Source of the DNA: Bartonella tribocorum
GTDB lineage: Bacteria; Pseudomonadota; Alphaproteobacteria; Rhizobiales; Rhizobiaceae
NCBI RefSeq assembly: GCF_002777915.1
Contig: NZ_NJGE01000001.1
Location: 134,818 to 198,817, forward strand
Direction of reading: 5' to 3'
Length of the DNA stretch: 64,000 nucleotides
Positions 10,421 through 25,232 of the stretch are shown piece by piece. Each line of letters starts with the position of its first letter. The stretch's first letter is position 1. Under the pieces are notes generated by a model. The model had not been told where the DNA came from. It searched no databases and worked only from the letters and a program-made list of their open reading frames with translations. A program made the position numbers and the translations under genes.

Positions 10421-11008
10421 ATGCGACACCTTTTGTTTTTAGGGGCACTGGTGTTTCTGCTAGGGGGCTGTGCAACAACCGCTCCCATCCATACAAACAA
10501 TGCTTGCGCTATTTTAGCACAAAAAAATGGTTTTTTTGATAATTGGGGTAGGGCGTCTCAAAGAGCAGAAATGCGCTATGGAATTCCTATGCCGATTATT
10601 CTTGCAACCATTAATATGGAATCGAGCTTTCGTCATAATGCACGTCCTCCACGCAAAAAACTACTTGGTTTTATTCCATGGAAGCGTCGGTCGACAGCTT
10701 ATGGTTATTCTCAAGCACTTGATAGTACGTGGGCAATGTATCTTCGCTCTACAGGAAAATCTTTTGCATGGCGTACGAATTTTGCAGATGCTGCTGATTT
10801 TGTTGCTTGGTATCATCGCCAAAGTGTTCAACGCAATGGGGTAAGGTTTGATGATGCCTATAGCCTTTATTTAAATTATCATATGGGGCATGGTGCTTAT
10901 GCACGTAGTGGCGGGCATGTCAGTGCTTCGCTTTCACAGGCAGCACAGCGCATGGCAAGGATGTCTAGGCTCTATGAACAACAATTAAAGAGATGTGGAT
11001 GGCGTTAA
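10421..11008 (+). CDS. Lipoprotein with lysozyme-like (SLT) domain
   Basis: The product is a 195-residue lipoprotein: a signal peptide ends in the lipobox LLGG-C with Cys17 as the lipidated residue. The mature part has a lytic-transglycosylase-like core with the likely catalytic Glu67 in ATINMESSF, followed by YGYSQALDSTW (the usual second SLT motif) and LYLNYHMGHGAYARSG near the end. It probably cleaves or binds peptidoglycan from the periplasmic face of a membrane. An AGAGGGATAGGG stretch precedes the ATG at 10421. It lies alone between rmuC and a 730-bp gap. Enzyme activity is inferred from the motifs. Confidence 0.8.
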   Translation: MRHLLFLGALVFLLGGCATTAPIHTNNACAILAQKNGFFDNWGRASQRAEMRYGIPMPIILATINMESSFRHNARPPRKKLLGFIPWKRRSTAYGYSQALDSTWAMYLRSTGKSFAWRTNFADAADFVAWYHRQSVQRNGVRFDDAYSLYLNYHMGHGAYARSGGHVSASLSQAAQRMARMSRLYEQQLKRCGWR

Positions 11009-11740
11009 GAAGAATTCTAAAAGTTTCAACTAGGGAATTGGTGGGATAAAACTGATTTGGGAGCAAAGTTTCTCATAATGTGATAAGACAGAGTCGTTCT
11101 TCCGATTGTCCAATGAAATAAATTGTTATTTTTTTTAAATAAACTCAAACGGCAGAAAGCTTTTGCAATACACAATATATTTGAAAATATTCTCGATATT
11201 TTTATCCTCTTTGTTCAAAGAATTTATATCTATTCAAAAAAATTACAATGGATACTATCTTCCATTGGACGCTAGCATTTAACTCTGGTTGAAATACTAG
11301 AGATAAATTTTTAAAATTTTTAGAACATTTAATACGACTAAAAACACTCGAAAAAAGTTCTGATTCGCAATAATTGAGAAATATATCCTGTTCCCAAGTC
11401 TTTATTTAAGTAGCACGCGCCTTTTAAAAAAATATCGATAATCAGCATATTATGATTTTACAGAAATTTTGTAGCGGGGGGAGCTAAGATTTTGTTTTTT
11501 AAAATAATTGCGTAGGCTAAACAGTGCACTTTTTATTTCTGTACAAAGCATAAAAGACGTCACTTACGTTTCATTACTATGACAGTAAAATTTGACAATC
11601 CAACAAACAATTAGAAATCTATTATAGTGCTGAAAGAAGCGTGCATGAATAGATTTATAGTTACAGAACACATAACCTTTTTAAATTGGTCACACATTCT
11701 CCGCTATAAACTGATTTCTTGATTGAATAGTTTGTTCCTT
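11009..11740. other. Non-coding gap before tRNA-Ala
   Basis: This 732-bp stretch is very AT-rich and stop-dense in all frames. I found no open frame with a ribosome binding site, no tRNA-like fold and no strong terminator. A G6 run occurs at about 11477. Confidence 0.5.
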
Positions 11741-11816
<76 letters not shown>

Positions 11817-11925
11817 TATAAAAACAAATTTTCCCCAAAAGGACAGTCTATAATTTCAACTTTTTTAAAACGAGAAAAATTGAAGATCAAGAAGAATTTA
11901 CATTCAACGGAAAAGATGCCTTCTT

Positions 11926-12306
11926 TTAAGCATCGTCATCATTAGAAACGCCGCCTCCGAGAATATCAGTAACATCATCATCTTCATCGTCATCGTCGTG
12001 AGATAAAAACGTATCATCGTCATCACCAAGATCGACATCACCATCTTCCAAATCAGGAAGATCGTCATCTTTAGAACCGTCATCATCCTCTTCAAGAAGC
12101 ATAAAAGCAGATTTTTCAAGCGCTGTATCAAGCTCTTCGGTATCCACTTCTTCTTCATTATTTGCTTCAGCTGCCGCAACCTCAAAATAAGAACGCGGAT
12201 AAGAAATTCCTGTATAGGGTGACACAATCGGATCGCGATTTAGATCGTAAAACTTTTTTCCTGTTTCTGGATCAACACGTTTTGTTCCAAGTTCTTGTTT
12301 TGCCAT
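11926..12306 (-). CDS. TIGR02300 (FYDLN acid) family protein
   Basis: This 126-residue protein belongs to a small alphaproteobacterial family named for its FYDLN motif, which is seen here in GKKFYDLNRDPIVSPYTG (residues 17-34). The N-terminal 45 residues resemble a zinc-ribbon-like module but with cysteines replaced. The remaining two thirds are dominated by Asp and Glu (runs such as DDDLPDLEDGDVDLGDDDD) and are surely disordered. Function is unknown. It lies just upstream of tRNA-Ala on the same strand and divergent from aroA, an arrangement I recall from other rhizobia. Confidence 0.88.
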   Translation of the reverse strand: MAKQELGTKRVDPETGKKFYDLNRDPIVSPYTGISYPRSYFEVAAAEANNEEEVDTEELDTALEKSAFMLLEEDDDGSKDDDLPDLEDGDVDLGDDDDTFLSHDDDDEDDDVTDILGGGVSNDDDA

Positions 12307-12471
12307 AAACCGTGCCTCTTTGATTAACTACATTCCATTAAAAGATAAATTTTATGGTGCTTAATCGAAAAATAATACCTTTGTCAAAGATAAATACACT
12401 GTTCCACGTAGATTTTTTCATGACGTCCTTTAAAGCATGTGCTAAAGGAAGCATAATTTCATAAAAGTTAG

Positions 12472-14465
<1,994 letters not shown>

Positions 14466-14598
14466 ATTCGTTAAGGTAACTTCCAGCCTAGCGCTAACTT
14501 TTGTTCCTTATATTCAAGGAAAAAGGCGGGTGGTTGCCCATGTTAACACTAACCTAGCGCTCATACCTTATAGAATAAGGTATATATTAGGAGTTCTT
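14466..14598 (+). promoter_or_regulatory. Structured rpsA leader
   Basis: The 133-nt space between cmk and rpsA contains two hairpins: TTCCTT at 14504-14509 with AAGGAA at 14516-14521, and ATACCTTA at 14563-14570 with TAAGGTAT at 14576-14583. The second ends 5 nt before the AGGAG ribosome binding site (14589-14593). A 9-bp direct repeat, CCTAGCGCT, occurs at 14487-14495 and 14553-14561. Such leaders are where S1 represses its own translation in other bacteria; autogenous control here is inferred. Confidence 0.5.
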
Positions 14599-16299
14599 AT
14601 GTCACAATACAATCCCACAACAGCGGATTTTGAAGCCCTTTTAACAGAATCTTTTCAAACCAATGATCTTAATGAAGGATCTGTTGTTAAAGGTCGTGTT
14701 ATTGCAATCGAAAAAGACATGGCCATTATTGATGCTGGACTTAAAGTCGAAGGACGTATTCCTCTCAAAGAATTTGGAGCTAAAGCAAAAGATGGTTCTT
14801 TGCAAGTTGGCGATGAAGTTGAGGTTTATATTGAACGCATTGAAAATGCGATGGGTGAAGCTGTTTTATCGCGTGAAAAAGCACGGCGTGAGGAAAGTTG
14901 GGTCCGTTTAGAGGAAAAATTCAATGCTGGTGCACGCGTTGAGGGCGTTATCTTTAGCCAAGTAAAAGGTGGTTTTACAGTTGATCTTGATGGTGCTGTT
15001 GCTTTCTTGCCGCGCAGCCAAGTTGATATTCGTCCCATTCGTGATGTTTCACCTCTCATGCATAATGCACAATCCTTTGAAATTTTGAAGATGGATCGTC
15101 GTCGTGGCAATATTGTGGTCTCACGTCGTACTGTCTTAGAAGAAAGCCGCGCTGAGCAACGTTCAGAAATCGTACAAAATCTTGAAGAAAACCAAATCGT
15201 TGAAGGTGTGGTGAAAAATATCACAGATTATGGTGCTTTTGTTGATCTTGGTGGGATTGATGGTCTCTTACACGTTACAGATATGGCATGGCGGCGTGTT
15301 AATCATCCATCTGAAGTGCTCACAATTGGTCAAACGATTAAAGTTCAGATTATTCGTATCAATCAAGATACACACCGTATTTCTCTTGGAATGAAACAGC
15401 TTGAAAGTGATCCTTGGGAAAGCATCAGTGTCCGCTATCCAATTGGTAAAAAAATTACGGGTGCTGTTACCAATATTACCGATTACGGTGGTTTTGTTGA
15501 AATTGAACCAGGAATTGAAGGATTGATCCATGTTTCTGAAATGAGCTGGACAAAGAAAAATGTTCATCCTGGAAAAATTCTATCTACATCACAAGAAGTA
15601 GAAGTGGTTGTTCTTGAAATTGATCCTTCTAAACGGCGTATTTCTCTTGGCTTAAAGCAAACATTTGAAAATCCATGGGAAGCTTTTGCCAATAAATTTC
15701 CTGTCAATTCACAAATTGAGGGAGAGGTTAAAAATAAAACAGAATTTGGTCTGTTTATTGGGCTTGAAGGCGATGTTGATGGTATGGTTCATCTCTCTGA
15801 TCTTGATTGGAACCGTCCTGGTGAACAAGTCATTGATACATACAATAAAGGCGATATCGTTAAAGCCGTGGTTTTGGATGTTGACATTGAAAAAGAGCGT
15901 ATTTCTCTTGGAATTAAGCAACTTTCCAGCGATAAAGTTGGAGAAGCGGCCGCTTCTGGCGAATTGCGAAAAGGTGCTGTTGTAACCTGTGAAGTGATTG
16001 CTGTTAACGACAATGACATTGATGTGAAATTGATTGACCACAATCTTGAGACAGCTATTCGGCGTGCTGACTTAGCGCGTGATCGTGATGAACAACGGCC
16101 TGAGCGTTTTGCAATTGGGCAAAAGGTTGATGCGCGCATCACAGCATTTGATAAAAAAACACGTAAAATTTCAGTATCGATCAAAGCATTAGAAATTGCT
16201 GAGGAAAAAGAAGCTGTTGCCCAATATGGTTCAAGAGACTCAGGGGCTTCTCTTGGCGATATTCTCGGTGCAGCTTTGAAAAAACAAGAACAAGATTAA
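14599..16299 (+). CDS. rpsA: 30S ribosomal protein S1
   Basis: S1 binds mRNA on the 30S subunit through tandem OB-fold S1 domains. The 566-residue product contains six S1 repeats; the third to fifth are the clearest (GVVKNITDYGAFVDLGG, GAVTNITDYGGFVEIEPG, GEVKNKTEFGLFIGLEG), each ending in a RISLGxKQ-type strand. The length is typical for alphaproteobacteria. The ATG at 14599 follows AGGAG at 14589-14593; the 47 codons upstream in frame fall in the leader and are not S1-like. It is the last gene of aroA-cmk-rpsA and is followed by a strong terminator. Confidence 0.97.
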   Translation: MSQYNPTTADFEALLTESFQTNDLNEGSVVKGRVIAIEKDMAIIDAGLKVEGRIPLKEFGAKAKDGSLQVGDEVEVYIERIENAMGEAVLSREKARREESWVRLEEKFNAGARVEGVIFSQVKGGFTVDLDGAVAFLPRSQVDIRPIRDVSPLMHNAQSFEILKMDRRRGNIVVSRRTVLEESRAEQRSEIVQNLEENQIVEGVVKNITDYGAFVDLGGIDGLLHVTDMAWRRVNHPSEVLTIGQTIKVQIIRINQDTHRISLGMKQLESDPWESISVRYPIGKKITGAVTNITDYGGFVEIEPGIEGLIHVSEMSWTKKNVHPGKILSTSQEVEVVVLEIDPSKRRISLGLKQTFENPWEAFANKFPVNSQIEGEVKNKTEFGLFIGLEGDVDGMVHLSDLDWNRPGEQVIDTYNKGDIVKAVVLDVDIEKERISLGIKQLSSDKVGEAAASGELRKGAVVTCEVIAVNDNDIDVKLIDHNLETAIRRADLARDRDEQRPERFAIGQKVDARITAFDKKTRKISVSIKALEIAEEKEAVAQYGSRDSGASLGDILGAALKKQEQD

Positions 16300-16329
16300 T
16301 CATCAATCATTAAAATTGACGGTGTTATT

Positions 16330-16360
16330 AAGGTCACTCATTTTAGGAGTGACCTTTTTA
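16330..16360 (+). terminator. rpsA terminator
   Basis: AAGGTCACTC (16330-16339) pairs with GAGTGACCTT (16347-16356) around a 7-nt loop and runs into TTTTTATTTT. This is a classic intrinsic terminator 30 bp after the rpsA stop. Confidence 0.92.
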
Positions 16361-16530
16361 TTTTCTAAAGAAATTCTTTTCTTAATTTTTAATTATTGCA
16401 TTAAAAATTATTATAAATGTTTGCAAATAAAAACAAAAAGTTTGTTTTTTATCTATCAACGGTTCACTATTTAGATAAAATGCTTACAATTTAAACAAAA
16501 AACGATGTAATTGAATAACAATGGGACGTT

Positions 16531-19500
16531 ATGGCGTGCACAATACCTTTCATAAAGTACTTTTTTTCTCAAAAAAAGGAAAAAGATCATCTTATTAATA
16601 CGGACTTTCCTCTTCGTGCAATGCATAAAGTACAGGAAGACCTTTATAACTTAGGGCATGATATAGCTTCTGGCAAAGAAATATTACTTCCTGAATATGA
16701 AGGAGTAGAAGATTTTCGCAAGAGATTGAATGAAAATGCTAAACTTATCCTTCATGCCTTTCATACCAGTTATTTTGCTGCTCAAAATGATGAAACGATT
16801 GCACCGTCTGCTCAATGGCTCATTGATAATCATTACACCATTGATAAAACCATACAACAACTACGTCGTAGCCTTCCAAAATCCTTCATAAAGCAACTTC
16901 CTCTTTCTACACAAAAAGCAGGAATGCCACGAATTTTTACTTTAACTTGGCTTTATATTGCGCATACCGATAGCAGCTTCTCACAAGAAACATTCACAGC
17001 TATGATCAATGGGTTTCAAGAAATTTGTGCGCTTACAATTGGTGAATTGTGGGCTCTTCCTTCTGTTATGCAAATGCTGCTCATTGAAAATGTTCGTCGT
17101 CTTTCAGTGCGTATCGAAAAAGCGCGGCATATGCGCAATCTTGCTAATCAAGTAGCGGATAAAATTTCTCTTGTAGACAATCAAACAAATCTAAACTCTC
17201 TTTTTACACAGTACAAATCATTTACTGCCGACCCAACTTTTTCGGCGCATTTATTCTATCGCTTACGCAGTGCATCTGTTGATTCAACGGTACTATTAAC
17301 TTGGCTTGAAAAGCAATTGGAAAGTCATGGCAGTAGCTTAGAAAGTGCAACAGCCGATGAACACACTCGACAAGCCGCAGATGGTGTGACCATGGGCAAT
17401 ATTATCCGTGCTCTTAAAGCTATAGATGATGTTGATTGGACTGTATGGTTTGAAACGGTCAGTTGTGTTGATGCTATTTTGCGTAAAAATAGTGATTTTT
17501 CTGAAATTGATTCTCATTCACGCAGTGTTTATCGACAGGTCATTGAAAAAATTGCACGTTTTTCACCTCTTAGCGAGCTAGAAATTTCCCATAAAGCTTT
17601 AGAAATGGCCAATACCACCCTTGAAGATAGTCCTCATTATTCTTCTATTGGATGGTATCTTGTCGATGATGGTCGTGACGCCTTTGAAAAGGCTTGTGGG
17701 TATACGCCGCCTTCTCTCATAAAATGGGCACGCACTTTTTATTGCTTAAAACTGAGAGTCATTGCCATTCCTGTTTCTTTTCTAACACTTGCTCTTTTGC
17801 TTGCAGTTTACATCCTTTTACAAATATCTAGCATGACATCATGGATGTCTCTTTGTTTTACTGTATTGGCGCTTTTCCCTGCTATGGATGCGGCTTATGC
17901 TTTATTCAATACGGTTATTTCGTGGTTTGTTCCATCAAGACAGCTTATTGGTTATGAATATAAAGAAGGTATTCCAAGACACGCACGTACAATGGTCGTT
18001 GTGCCTACTTTGATAACATCACGCGATGATATTGATGCGCAAGTGCATAATCTTGAAGTACACTATCTTTCCAATCCTAAAGGTGCCATTCATTTTGCGC
18101 TCATTACAGATTGGGTTGATTCCTCCTTCGAGCAGACACAAGATGATCTTGATTTGTTGCACTATGCGCAAAAAAGCATTGATAAACTCAATAGTCGTTA
18201 TCATCGTGATGAGCTTCCTGTTTTTTTCCTTTTACATCGCCGACGTCTTTATAATAGTGGCGAAAAATGTTGGATGGGATGGGAACGAAAGCGGGGAAAA
18301 CTTCATGAACTCAATCGGCTTTTAAGAGGCGATAAAAACACAAGCTTTTACCCCACCAATCCACACCTTCCTATGGATTGCCGTTTTGTTATGACGCTGG
18401 ATGCCGATACACGTCTTACTCCTGAGTGCGTCACAAAACTTGTTGGAAAGCTTAACCATCCGCTCAATCACCCTATTTTTGATCCGCAAAGTGGAAAAGT
18501 TGTCAAAGGCTATAGCATTTTGCAACCACGTATTATTCCTTCTCTGACAACAGGAAAAAAAACATCAATTTTCCAAAGGGTTTTTTCTACCAACCGTGGT
18601 ATTGATCCTTATGTTTTTGCTGTTTCTGATACTTATCAAGATCTTTTAGGAGAAGGTAGTTTTATCGGTAAAGGTCTTTATAATATTGATGCATTTGAAC
18701 AAGCCCTGAATGGCAAAGTGAAAGAAAATACGGTTCTCAGTCATGATCTTTTAGAAGGAGGATATGCCCGCACTTCTTTGGTAAGTAGCGTAGCAGTCAT
18801 TGAGGACTACCCAACGGCTTATAATATTGATGTTATGCGTTATCATCGCTGGATTCGCGGTGATTGGCAACTTTTGCCCTATCTTTTTTTACCTCGTCAA
18901 ATAAGCTTCGTGACGCGTTGGAAAATGCAGGATAATTTGCGTCGTTCTCTCACTCCATTGATGTGGTTAATCGCAGCATTTGCAGGATGGGCTCTCTTGC
19001 CATTAAAGAGTGCAATCATTTGGCAGATATTTTTGCTGCTTAGCGCTTTCATTGCACCCATTTTATGTGTATTAAAAACGCTTATTCCGTCCAATATAGA
19101 TCATTCTTTGCATGGACATTTTCAATTAATTTGGAATAAAACTGCTCTTACAAGCGCTGGTATATTTCTTAAAGTGACGTTTCTTGCTTATTCGGCATAT
19201 TTTATGACCGATGCGATTTTTCGTACACTCTATCGTATGATGATTTCAAAACAGCATCTTCTTGAATGGAAAACTTTTGTTACAACAAAATCAATGTCCA
19301 ATAGTTTGCGTTCCTATGTGCTTACGATGGTACCAGCATCGCTTATTGGTGCTCTTGCTCTAACACTCCCTCTTTTTTTTGATAGTTTTGCAAGCTTTAT
19401 TGCTTTGCCTTTTGGGATAGCATGGTTTTTTTCACCTTTCATTGCTTGGCTTGTGAGTCGACCTTCAACATTTCAAGATAGCCTTGATCTTTCTTTAAAA

Positions 19501-22500
19501 GATGAACAAATTCTCCGCTCTATTGCACGGCGGACGTGGCTTTATTATGCAACCTTTGTTAATGTACAAAACAACTACTTGCCCCCAGATAATTTTCAAG
19601 AAGATCCTGAACCTCTTGTTGCTCAGCGTACATCTCCTACGAATATAGGGGTTTATCTTCTTTCTATTATTGCTGCACGTGATTTTGGCTGGATTGGTTT
19701 TGAAGAGACAATCACCCGTATTGAATGTACATTACGCTCTCTTAAAAAAATGGAAAAATTCCGTGGTCATTTCTATAATTGGTATGAAACCGATACACTC
19801 AGACCTCTTTTACCCACTTATGTATCAACCGTTGATTCAGGAAATCTTGCTGGTCATTTGATCACGCTCTCTTCTGCTTTAAGGGAATGGGCTGAAAAAC
19901 CGCCTCTTCTTTTTCAAAGTGATCGAGAAGGCTTATCGGATGTTCTTGCTATTCTCGAAGAAACGATTAAAGAAATTCCAGATCATCAACCAAGTTTACG
20001 TCCCTTACGCCGAAAAATCGAAGAAAAGATCGCTCGTTTTCATCACTCTGTTTGTACTTTTGTAGAACAAGAAAATACGATCCCTTCTCACATTAGGGAT
20101 CTTTCACGTGCAGCCCACGATATTGTACATTTAGTCGATGAACTCGACCAAAAAATTCAAACGACAGAATCGGCTCATGCACTTTCTTGGGTTAAATGCC
20201 TTATCGAAACCTGCGACGCTTATCATCATGATGCAACGGCTCATGGTGACACTGAAAAGTTATGCAAGAAACTAAACAAGTTGGCTACAGCAGCACGGCA
20301 AATCGCCTTTGATATGCAATTTGATTTTTTAGAACAGCCTAAACGGCATCTCTTATCGATAGGATATCGTGTTCAAGAAAACAAACTCGATGAAAATTGT
20401 TATGATCTACTTGCTTCAGAGGCGCGTCTTGCAAGCTTTTTTGCCATCGCAAAAGGGGATATAAAACTTAAACATTGGTTTCATCTTAGTCGACTTCTCA
20501 TCCCCATAGGTTGGAAAGGTGCACTTTTATCATGGTCTGGTTCCATGTTTGAATATCTTATGCCCTCTCTTGTAATGTATGAACCTTTAGGATCTCTCTT
20601 GGATCAAACAAATAGATTGATTATTCGTTGCCAAATACAATATGCTCATACACGGGGATTGCCATGGGGTATTTCAGAGGCCGCATTTAACGCGCGCGAT
20701 CATTTAATGAATTACCAATATGCTCATTTTGGTGTTCCAAGCCTTGGACTCCAACGTGGTCTTTCTCGCAATGCTGTCGTTGCTCCCTATGCCAGCCTTC
20801 TAGCGGCACAATATGCTCCTTCTTACGCTGTTGCCAATTTAAAAAGACTCCGTGATCTTGGAGCTTTAGGAACATACGGTTATTATGACTCTGTTGATTT
20901 TACCCCTTCACGCGTAAAAACAGGGGAAAAATACGCCATTGTACGCAATTATTATGCGCACCATCATGGTATGTCTATCCTTGCTCTTAACAATGTTATT
21001 TTTCAGGGGCGAATGCGTGATCGTTTTCATCGTGATCCCGTTATTGAAGTAATGCAATTGCTTTTACAAGAGCGCGCTCCCCATCTTATTCCTATTATTC
21101 ACACCAAAGCTATTAAGCGTATGCGCAATAAATCTCAAGCATTGGATGCCGCTCCTTTGCGCATTATTACAAACCCGCTGCTTAAACCACGGGAAACTTT
21201 GCTTTTGTCTAATGGCTCTTATTCTATCATGTTAACAGCAAATGGTTCTGGCTATAGCCGTTGGCACGATTATGCGATTACGCGTTTTATTCCTGATGCA
21301 ACAGAAGATCAACAAGGGATTTTATTCTTCCTACGCGATACTTATAGTGGACGGTGGTGGTCTGTGACCAGTGAACCAACACGCGTTATTGAAGAAGAAG
21401 CTGTCAGCATTTTTACGGATGAAAAGGCTGAATATACAAAAATGGTTGATGGGATAAAATCAACACTTGAATGCCTTATTGCATCTGAAGGATGCGGTGA
21501 AGGTAGACGTATTCAGCTGATGAATACAACAAACAAAGACTGTCTTATTGAAGTTACCTCGTATGGTGAACTCGCGCTCGCAACAATGGATATGGACCAA
21601 GCTCATCCTGTTTTTTCACGAATGTTTATAGAGACAGAAATTACTGAGGAAGGCAAAACAATTTTTGCCAAAAGGCGCAAACGCTCACCTAACGATCCTG
21701 AAGTTTATATTGCTCATTTTGTCTCCAGTACAACAGATACTCTCCAAAAGACAGAAGCTGAAACAGATCGCTCTCTGTTTATTGGTCGGGGGCGATCCAT
21801 TCATCGGCCTGCTGCATTTGACCGAAATGCTCGTTTGAGTAACAGTCAAGGTTGTGTTCTTGATCCTATTATGTCATTGCGATGTCGTATAAAAATTCCA
21901 GCCCAAGGAAAAGTAGAACTTATTTTTTGGACTTTTGCTGCTCATACAAAAGATGCGCTACATAATCATATAAAACATTATCGACAACCCGAAATGTTTC
22001 AAAAAGAACTTTCAATGGCATGGACACGTTCACAAGTTGCACTGTATCAGAGTGGGACCCAGCTTAAAGAAGCTATTGTCTATCAAAAATATGCAACGCC
22101 ACTTATCTATCTTGATCGAACATGGCGTCTTCCTTCTGAAATATTAGCAAAAACGCTTGGAAAACAGTCTGATCTTTGGCCCATGTCCATCTCAGGAGAC
22201 AATCCGATCTGTCTTCTTAGATTAAATAACGAGGGAAATATAACTGTATTGCGTGAACTCCTTAAAGCACATGAATATTGGCGTACGCGCGGACTCATTG
22301 TTGATTTGGTCATTCTCAATGAACAAGCATTTTCCTATATACAAAATACACAACGCGCTCTTGAATGGGTATGCGAATCTTATCGACATCACACGCAAGA
22401 AACAGATGAACGCCAACATATTTTTACACTTCGGCGTGATCAAATAAATGAACAAAGTTTTAAAACGCTTCTTGCATCAGCTCGCATTATTCTTGATGCT

Positions 22501-25116
22501 CAAAACGGCTCTTTATCTGAACAGCTTAAACGACTTGATGAGAATAATTTTGATTTCTCAATTCGTAAAAATTATCAAGGATTTCACGATCAATTAGACT
22601 CCCCCCAATATAACACAGGCAGGCAAGTTACAACACAAACTGAACAAAATCTTTTTGCTTCCATTGGTCTTGCAAGCCAACAAAAACCATCGTCTCCCCC
22701 CCTTAATGGAGAAGATCTAAAATATTGGAATGGTTATGGTGGTTTTAATCAGCATAATCATTATGTCATACGTCTTCATGGGCGTACTACAACACCACAT
22801 CCTTGGATTAACGTCATTGCTCATCATGGATTTGGTTTTCATGTTTCTGCTGAAGGTACAATTTTTACTTGGGCTCACAATAGTCGCGATTATCAATTAA
22901 CCCCTTGGGCGAATGATCCAACGTCTAACCGGCCAGGCGAAGCACTTTATCTGGTTGATCGCCAGTCTTTAAAACGTTTTTCACCTGTTTCTGCTGTAGA
23001 ATGTGATGAAAATGTTTTTTATGAGGCTTGTCATGGTTTTGGATTCTCAACTTTTAAATCGACACATTCAGAAATCGCATTAGAACTGACTCATACACTC
23101 GACATAGAGAAACCTATTCGCTTTTCACGCCTTATCCTCACGAATGAAGGGGAAAAACCACGCAGTTTACGCCTTTATAATTATGTTGAATGGGTTTTGG
23201 GAAATGCCCGTACAAAATATGCTCCCTTTATTGTTCCCTCTTATGAGGCTAAAAGAGGGGCACATTTCATTAAAAATCCTTATCATAGTGAAAAATCTCA
23301 ACAAGTCACATTTTTATCAGCATCTAAAATGCCAACCAGCACCACAACCAATCGCAGCGAATTTATCGGTGCAACGGGAAGCGTAACACATCCAAATGCG
23401 CTCCGTAAAGCCAGAGCACTTTCCAATACCATTGAAGCAGGATGTGATCCTTGTTCAGCATTTGCTTATGATATTGAGCTTCTTCCAGGACAAACAAAAG
23501 AAATCATTTTTTATCTTGGCAGTGCTGAAAATAGAAAAGAAGCTGAAAAATTACTCAATCAAGCCCGTGCAAGTGATTTTGAAACTTTGCTTAAAAAACA
23601 AAAACAATATTGGAGTGATTTTGTTTCCCCACTCCAAGTAAAAACATCGGACCCCTCTTTCGATATTATGGTCAACCATTGGCTTCCCTATCAAATTTAT
23701 GCATGCCGCATTATGGCGCGCGCTGCCTTTTATCAAGCAAGTGGAGCATTTGGTTTCCGTGACCAGTTACAAGATAGTTTGTCTTTGTTATTGCTGAAAC
23801 CACAATTAGCCCATGAACAATTGTTAAATGCTGCAGCGCACCAATTTCTTGAAGGGGATGTGCAACATTGGTGGTTGCCTGATACAAATGCTGGTGTTCG
23901 CACACATATTTCTGATGATATCGTTTGGCTTGCCTATGCAACAGCTCTTTATGTCAATACCATGGGCGATGACGCTTTTCTTGATACGCTCATACCTTTT
24001 ATTGAAGGTGATGTTCTCAAAAGTGGGCAACAGGATGCTTATTTTCAACCTACCCAATCCTCAAAGGTCGCAACAGTTTATGAACATTGTGTTTTAGCTT
24101 TAGACCTTGCCATTAAACGCTGTGGCCCCCACGGACTTCCTCTTATTTTAGGTGGTGATTGGAATGATGGCATGAATCTGGTAGGTTTCCAAGGAAAAGG
24201 CGAAAGCATTTGGTTAGGATGGTTTCTTGGGTACACACTACAAGCATTTATTCCTTTGGCCCAAAAACGTGGTGACAACAGCCATATGCAAATATGGAGT
24301 ACGCACCTTGAACGCTTGAAAAAATCCCTAGAAGAAAACGGTTGGGATGGCGCTTGGTATCGACGTGGTTATTTTGATGATGGAACACCTCTTGGTTCTA
24401 AAAACAATGATGAATGCCAAATTGATACCATTGCCCAATCTTGGGCTGTTATTTCTCAAATGGCACCGCTTGAACGTCAAAAACAAGCTATGGACTCAAT
24501 GCTTGAACATCTCTATGATAAACAAGGAAAACTTCTACGTCTTTTCTGGCCTCCTTTTGATCAAACAACTCTCGAACCTGGTTATATAAAAGGTTATCCT
24601 CCAGGCACTCGAGAAAATGGGGGGCAATATACCCATGGCGCTATTTGGAGTATTTTAGCGCTTGCACAAATAGATGAAAGCGATCAAGCTTATCGTTTAT
24701 TTTCCGCGATTAACCCTATTAATCATGGACAAAATCCTGAAACCTATCGTGTTGAACCTTATGTGATGGCGGCAGATATTTATGCTGTTGAACCACGGTG
24801 TGGTCAAGGTGGTTGGACATGGTATACAGGATCAGCTGGGTGGTTTTATCGTGCTGCAACACAAGCGATTCTTGGCATTCATCGTCAAGGAGATCGATTG
24901 TTTTTACATCCACACTTGCCTTCCTTCTGGCCCGAATATGAAGCAAAAATGAAATTTTATGAAGCTATTTATACCATTAAAGTGAAATGGGGATCTGAAA
25001 ATACACTCAGAGTTAATGGAAAAGAATATGCTCATGTTCAAACAGGGATAAAGTTGGAAAAAACCGGAAAACATGAAATCATATGCACACTTAAATCCTC
25101 AAAACAGAAAAGCTAA
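16531..25116 (+). CDS. ndvB: Cyclic beta-1,2-glucan synthase (NdvB/ChvB/Cgs)
   Basis: This giant inner-membrane enzyme starts, elongates, length-controls and cyclises periplasmic beta-1,2-glucan from UDP-glucose; in Brucella and Agrobacterium the glucan matters for host interaction and osmotic adaptation. The 2861 residues match Brucella Cgs in size. The GT84 glycosyltransferase has [13 protein letters not shown] near residue 620, [12 protein letters not shown] near 735 and [10 protein letters not shown] near 770. Membrane segments lie around residues 410-475 and 805-990. The C-terminal GH94 phosphorylase-like part contains [12 protein letters not shown] near 2543, with the acidic catalytic Asp. 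It is monocistronic with its own terminator. No exporter gene (ndvA/chvA) is in the window. The frame is intact over 8.6 kb, so it is under selection. Confidence 0.95.
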   Translation: MACTIPFIKYFFSQKKEKDHLINTDFPLRAMHKVQEDLYNLGHDIASGKEILLPEYEGVEDFRKRLNENAKLILHAFHTSYFAAQNDETIAPSAQWLIDNHYTIDKTIQQLRRSLPKSFIKQLPLSTQKAGMPRIFTLTWLYIAHTDSSFSQETFTAMINGFQEICALTIGELWALPSVMQMLLIENVRRLSVRIEKARHMRNLANQVADKISLVDNQTNLNSLFTQYKSFTADPTFSAHLFYRLRSASVDSTVLLTWLEKQLESHGSSLESATADEHTRQAADGVTMGNIIRALKAIDDVDWTVWFETVSCVDAILRKNSDFSEIDSHSRSVYRQVIEKIARFSPLSELEISHKALEMANTTLEDSPHYSSIGWYLVDDGRDAFEKACGYTPPSLIKWARTFYCLKLRVIAIPVSFLTLALLLAVYILLQISSMTSWMSLCFTVLALFPAMDAAYALFNTVISWFVPSRQLIGYEYKEGIPRHARTMVVVPTLITSRDDIDAQVHNLEVHYLSNPKGAIHFALITDWVDSSFEQTQDDLDLLHYAQKSIDKLNSRYHRDELPVFFLLHRRRLYNSGEKCWMGWERKRGKLHELNRLLRGDKNTSFYPTNPHLPMDCRFVMTLDADTRLTPECVTKLVGKLNHPLNHPIFDPQSGKVVKGYSILQPRIIPSLTTGKKTSIFQRVFSTNRGIDPYVFAVSDTYQDLLGEGSFIGKGLYNIDAFEQALNGKVKENTVLSHDLLEGGYARTSLVSSVAVIEDYPTAYNIDVMRYHRWIRGDWQLLPYLFLPRQISFVTRWKMQDNLRRSLTPLMWLIAAFAGWALLPLKSAIIWQIFLLLSAFIAPILCVLKTLIPSNIDHSLHGHFQLIWNKTALTSAGIFLKVTFLAYSAYFMTDAIFRTLYRMMISKQHLLEWKTFVTTKSMSNSLRSYVLTMVPASLIGALALTLPLFFDSFASFIALPFGIAWFFSPFIAWLVSRPSTFQDSLDLSLKDEQILRSIARRTWLYYATFVNVQNNYLPPDNFQEDPEPLVAQRTSPTNIGVYLLSIIAARDFGWIGFEETITRIECTLRSLKKMEKFRGHFYNWYETDTLRPLLPTYVSTVDSGNLAGHLITLSSALREWAEKPPLLFQSDREGLSDVLAILEETIKEIPDHQPSLRPLRRKIEEKIARFHHSVCTFVEQENTIPSHIRDLSRAAHDIVHLVDELDQKIQTTESAHALSWVKCLIETCDAYHHDATAHGDTEKLCKKLNKLATAARQIAFDMQFDFLEQPKRHLLSIGYRVQENKLDENCYDLLASEARLASFFAIAKGDIKLKHWFHLSRLLIPIGWKGALLSWSGSMFEYLMPSLVMYEPLGSLLDQTNRLIIRCQIQYAHTRGLPWGISEAAFNARDHLMNYQYAHFGVPSLGLQRGLSRNAVVAPYASLLAAQYAPSYAVANLKRLRDLGALGTYGYYDSVDFTPSRVKTGEKYAIVRNYYAHHHGMSILALNNVIFQGRMRDRFHRDPVIEVMQLLLQERAPHLIPIIHTKAIKRMRNKSQALDAAPLRIITNPLLKPRETLLLSNGSYSIMLTANGSGYSRWHDYAITRFIPDATEDQQGILFFLRDTYSGRWWSVTSEPTRVIEEEAVSIFTDEKAEYTKMVDGIKSTLECLIASEGCGEGRRIQLMNTTNKDCLIEVTSYGELALATMDMDQAHPVFSRMFIETEITEEGKTIFAKRRKRSPNDPEVYIAHFVSSTTDTLQKTEAETDRSLFIGRGRSIHRPAAFDRNARLSNSQGCVLDPIMSLRCRIKIPAQGKVELIFWTFAAHTKDALHNHIKHYRQPEMFQKELSMAWTRSQVALYQSGTQLKEAIVYQKYATPLIYLDRTWRLPSEILAKTLGKQSDLWPMSISGDNPICLLRLNNEGNITVLRELLKAHEYWRTRGLIVDLVILNEQAFSYIQNTQRALEWVCESYRHHTQETDERQHIFTLRRDQINEQSFKTLLASARIILDAQNGSLSEQLKRLDENNFDFSIRKNYQGFHDQLDSPQYNTGRQVTTQTEQNLFASIGLASQQKPSSPPLNGEDLKYWNGYGGFNQHNHYVIRLHGRTTTPHPWINVIAHHGFGFHVSAEGTIFTWAHNSRDYQLTPWANDPTSNRPGEALYLVDRQSLKRFSPVSAVECDENVFYEACHGFGFSTFKSTHSEIALELTHTLDIEKPIRFSRLILTNEGEKPRSLRLYNYVEWVLGNARTKYAPFIVPSYEAKRGAHFIKNPYHSEKSQQVTFLSASKMPTSTTTNRSEFIGATGSVTHPNALRKARALSNTIEAGCDPCSAFAYDIELLPGQTKEIIFYLGSAENRKEAEKLLNQARASDFETLLKKQKQYWSDFVSPLQVKTSDPSFDIMVNHWLPYQIYACRIMARAAFYQASGAFGFRDQLQDSLSLLLLKPQLAHEQLLNAAAHQFLEGDVQHWWLPDTNAGVRTHISDDIVWLAYATALYVNTMGDDAFLDTLIPFIEGDVLKSGQQDAYFQPTQSSKVATVYEHCVLALDLAIKRCGPHGLPLILGGDWNDGMNLVGFQGKGESIWLGWFLGYTLQAFIPLAQKRGDNSHMQIWSTHLERLKKSLEENGWDGAWYRRGYFDDGTPLGSKNNDECQIDTIAQSWAVISQMAPLERQKQAMDSMLEHLYDKQGKLLRLFWPPFDQTTLEPGYIKGYPPGTRENGGQYTHGAIWSILALAQIDESDQAYRLFSAINPINHGQNPETYRVEPYVMAADIYAVEPRCGQGGWTWYTGSAGWFYRAATQAILGIHRQGDRLFLHPHLPSFWPEYEAKMKFYEAIYTIKVKWGSENTLRVNGKEYAHVQTGIKLEKTGKHEIICTLKSSKQKS

Positions 25117-25128
25117 AAGGCTTTTTTA
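25108..25128 (+). terminator. ndvB terminator overlapping its stop codon
   Basis: AAAAGC (25108-25113) pairs with GCTTTT (25120-25125), and a T-run follows. The ndvB stop codon lies in the loop. The stem is short, so strength is uncertain. Confidence 0.6.
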
Positions 25129-25232
25129 TTCTTGCTCAAAATCTTAGAGTTGTTATAGTTTCTCTCATTCCTATATGGATCTTATTGGAGCGCAATAACT
25201 TTAAATTCTATAAAACGGAAAGAAAGAGGATT

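Noticed and set aside
11904-12227. 107-codon minus-strand frame rich in Met, Ile and Leu
   Set aside because: It is the shifted reading of the Asp/Glu-coding repeats of the FYDLN protein gene.
16531-25116. Possible non-ribosomal or toxin-type giant protein
   Set aside because: GT84 and GH94 motifs and the exact length identify a cyclic beta-1,2-glucan synthase.
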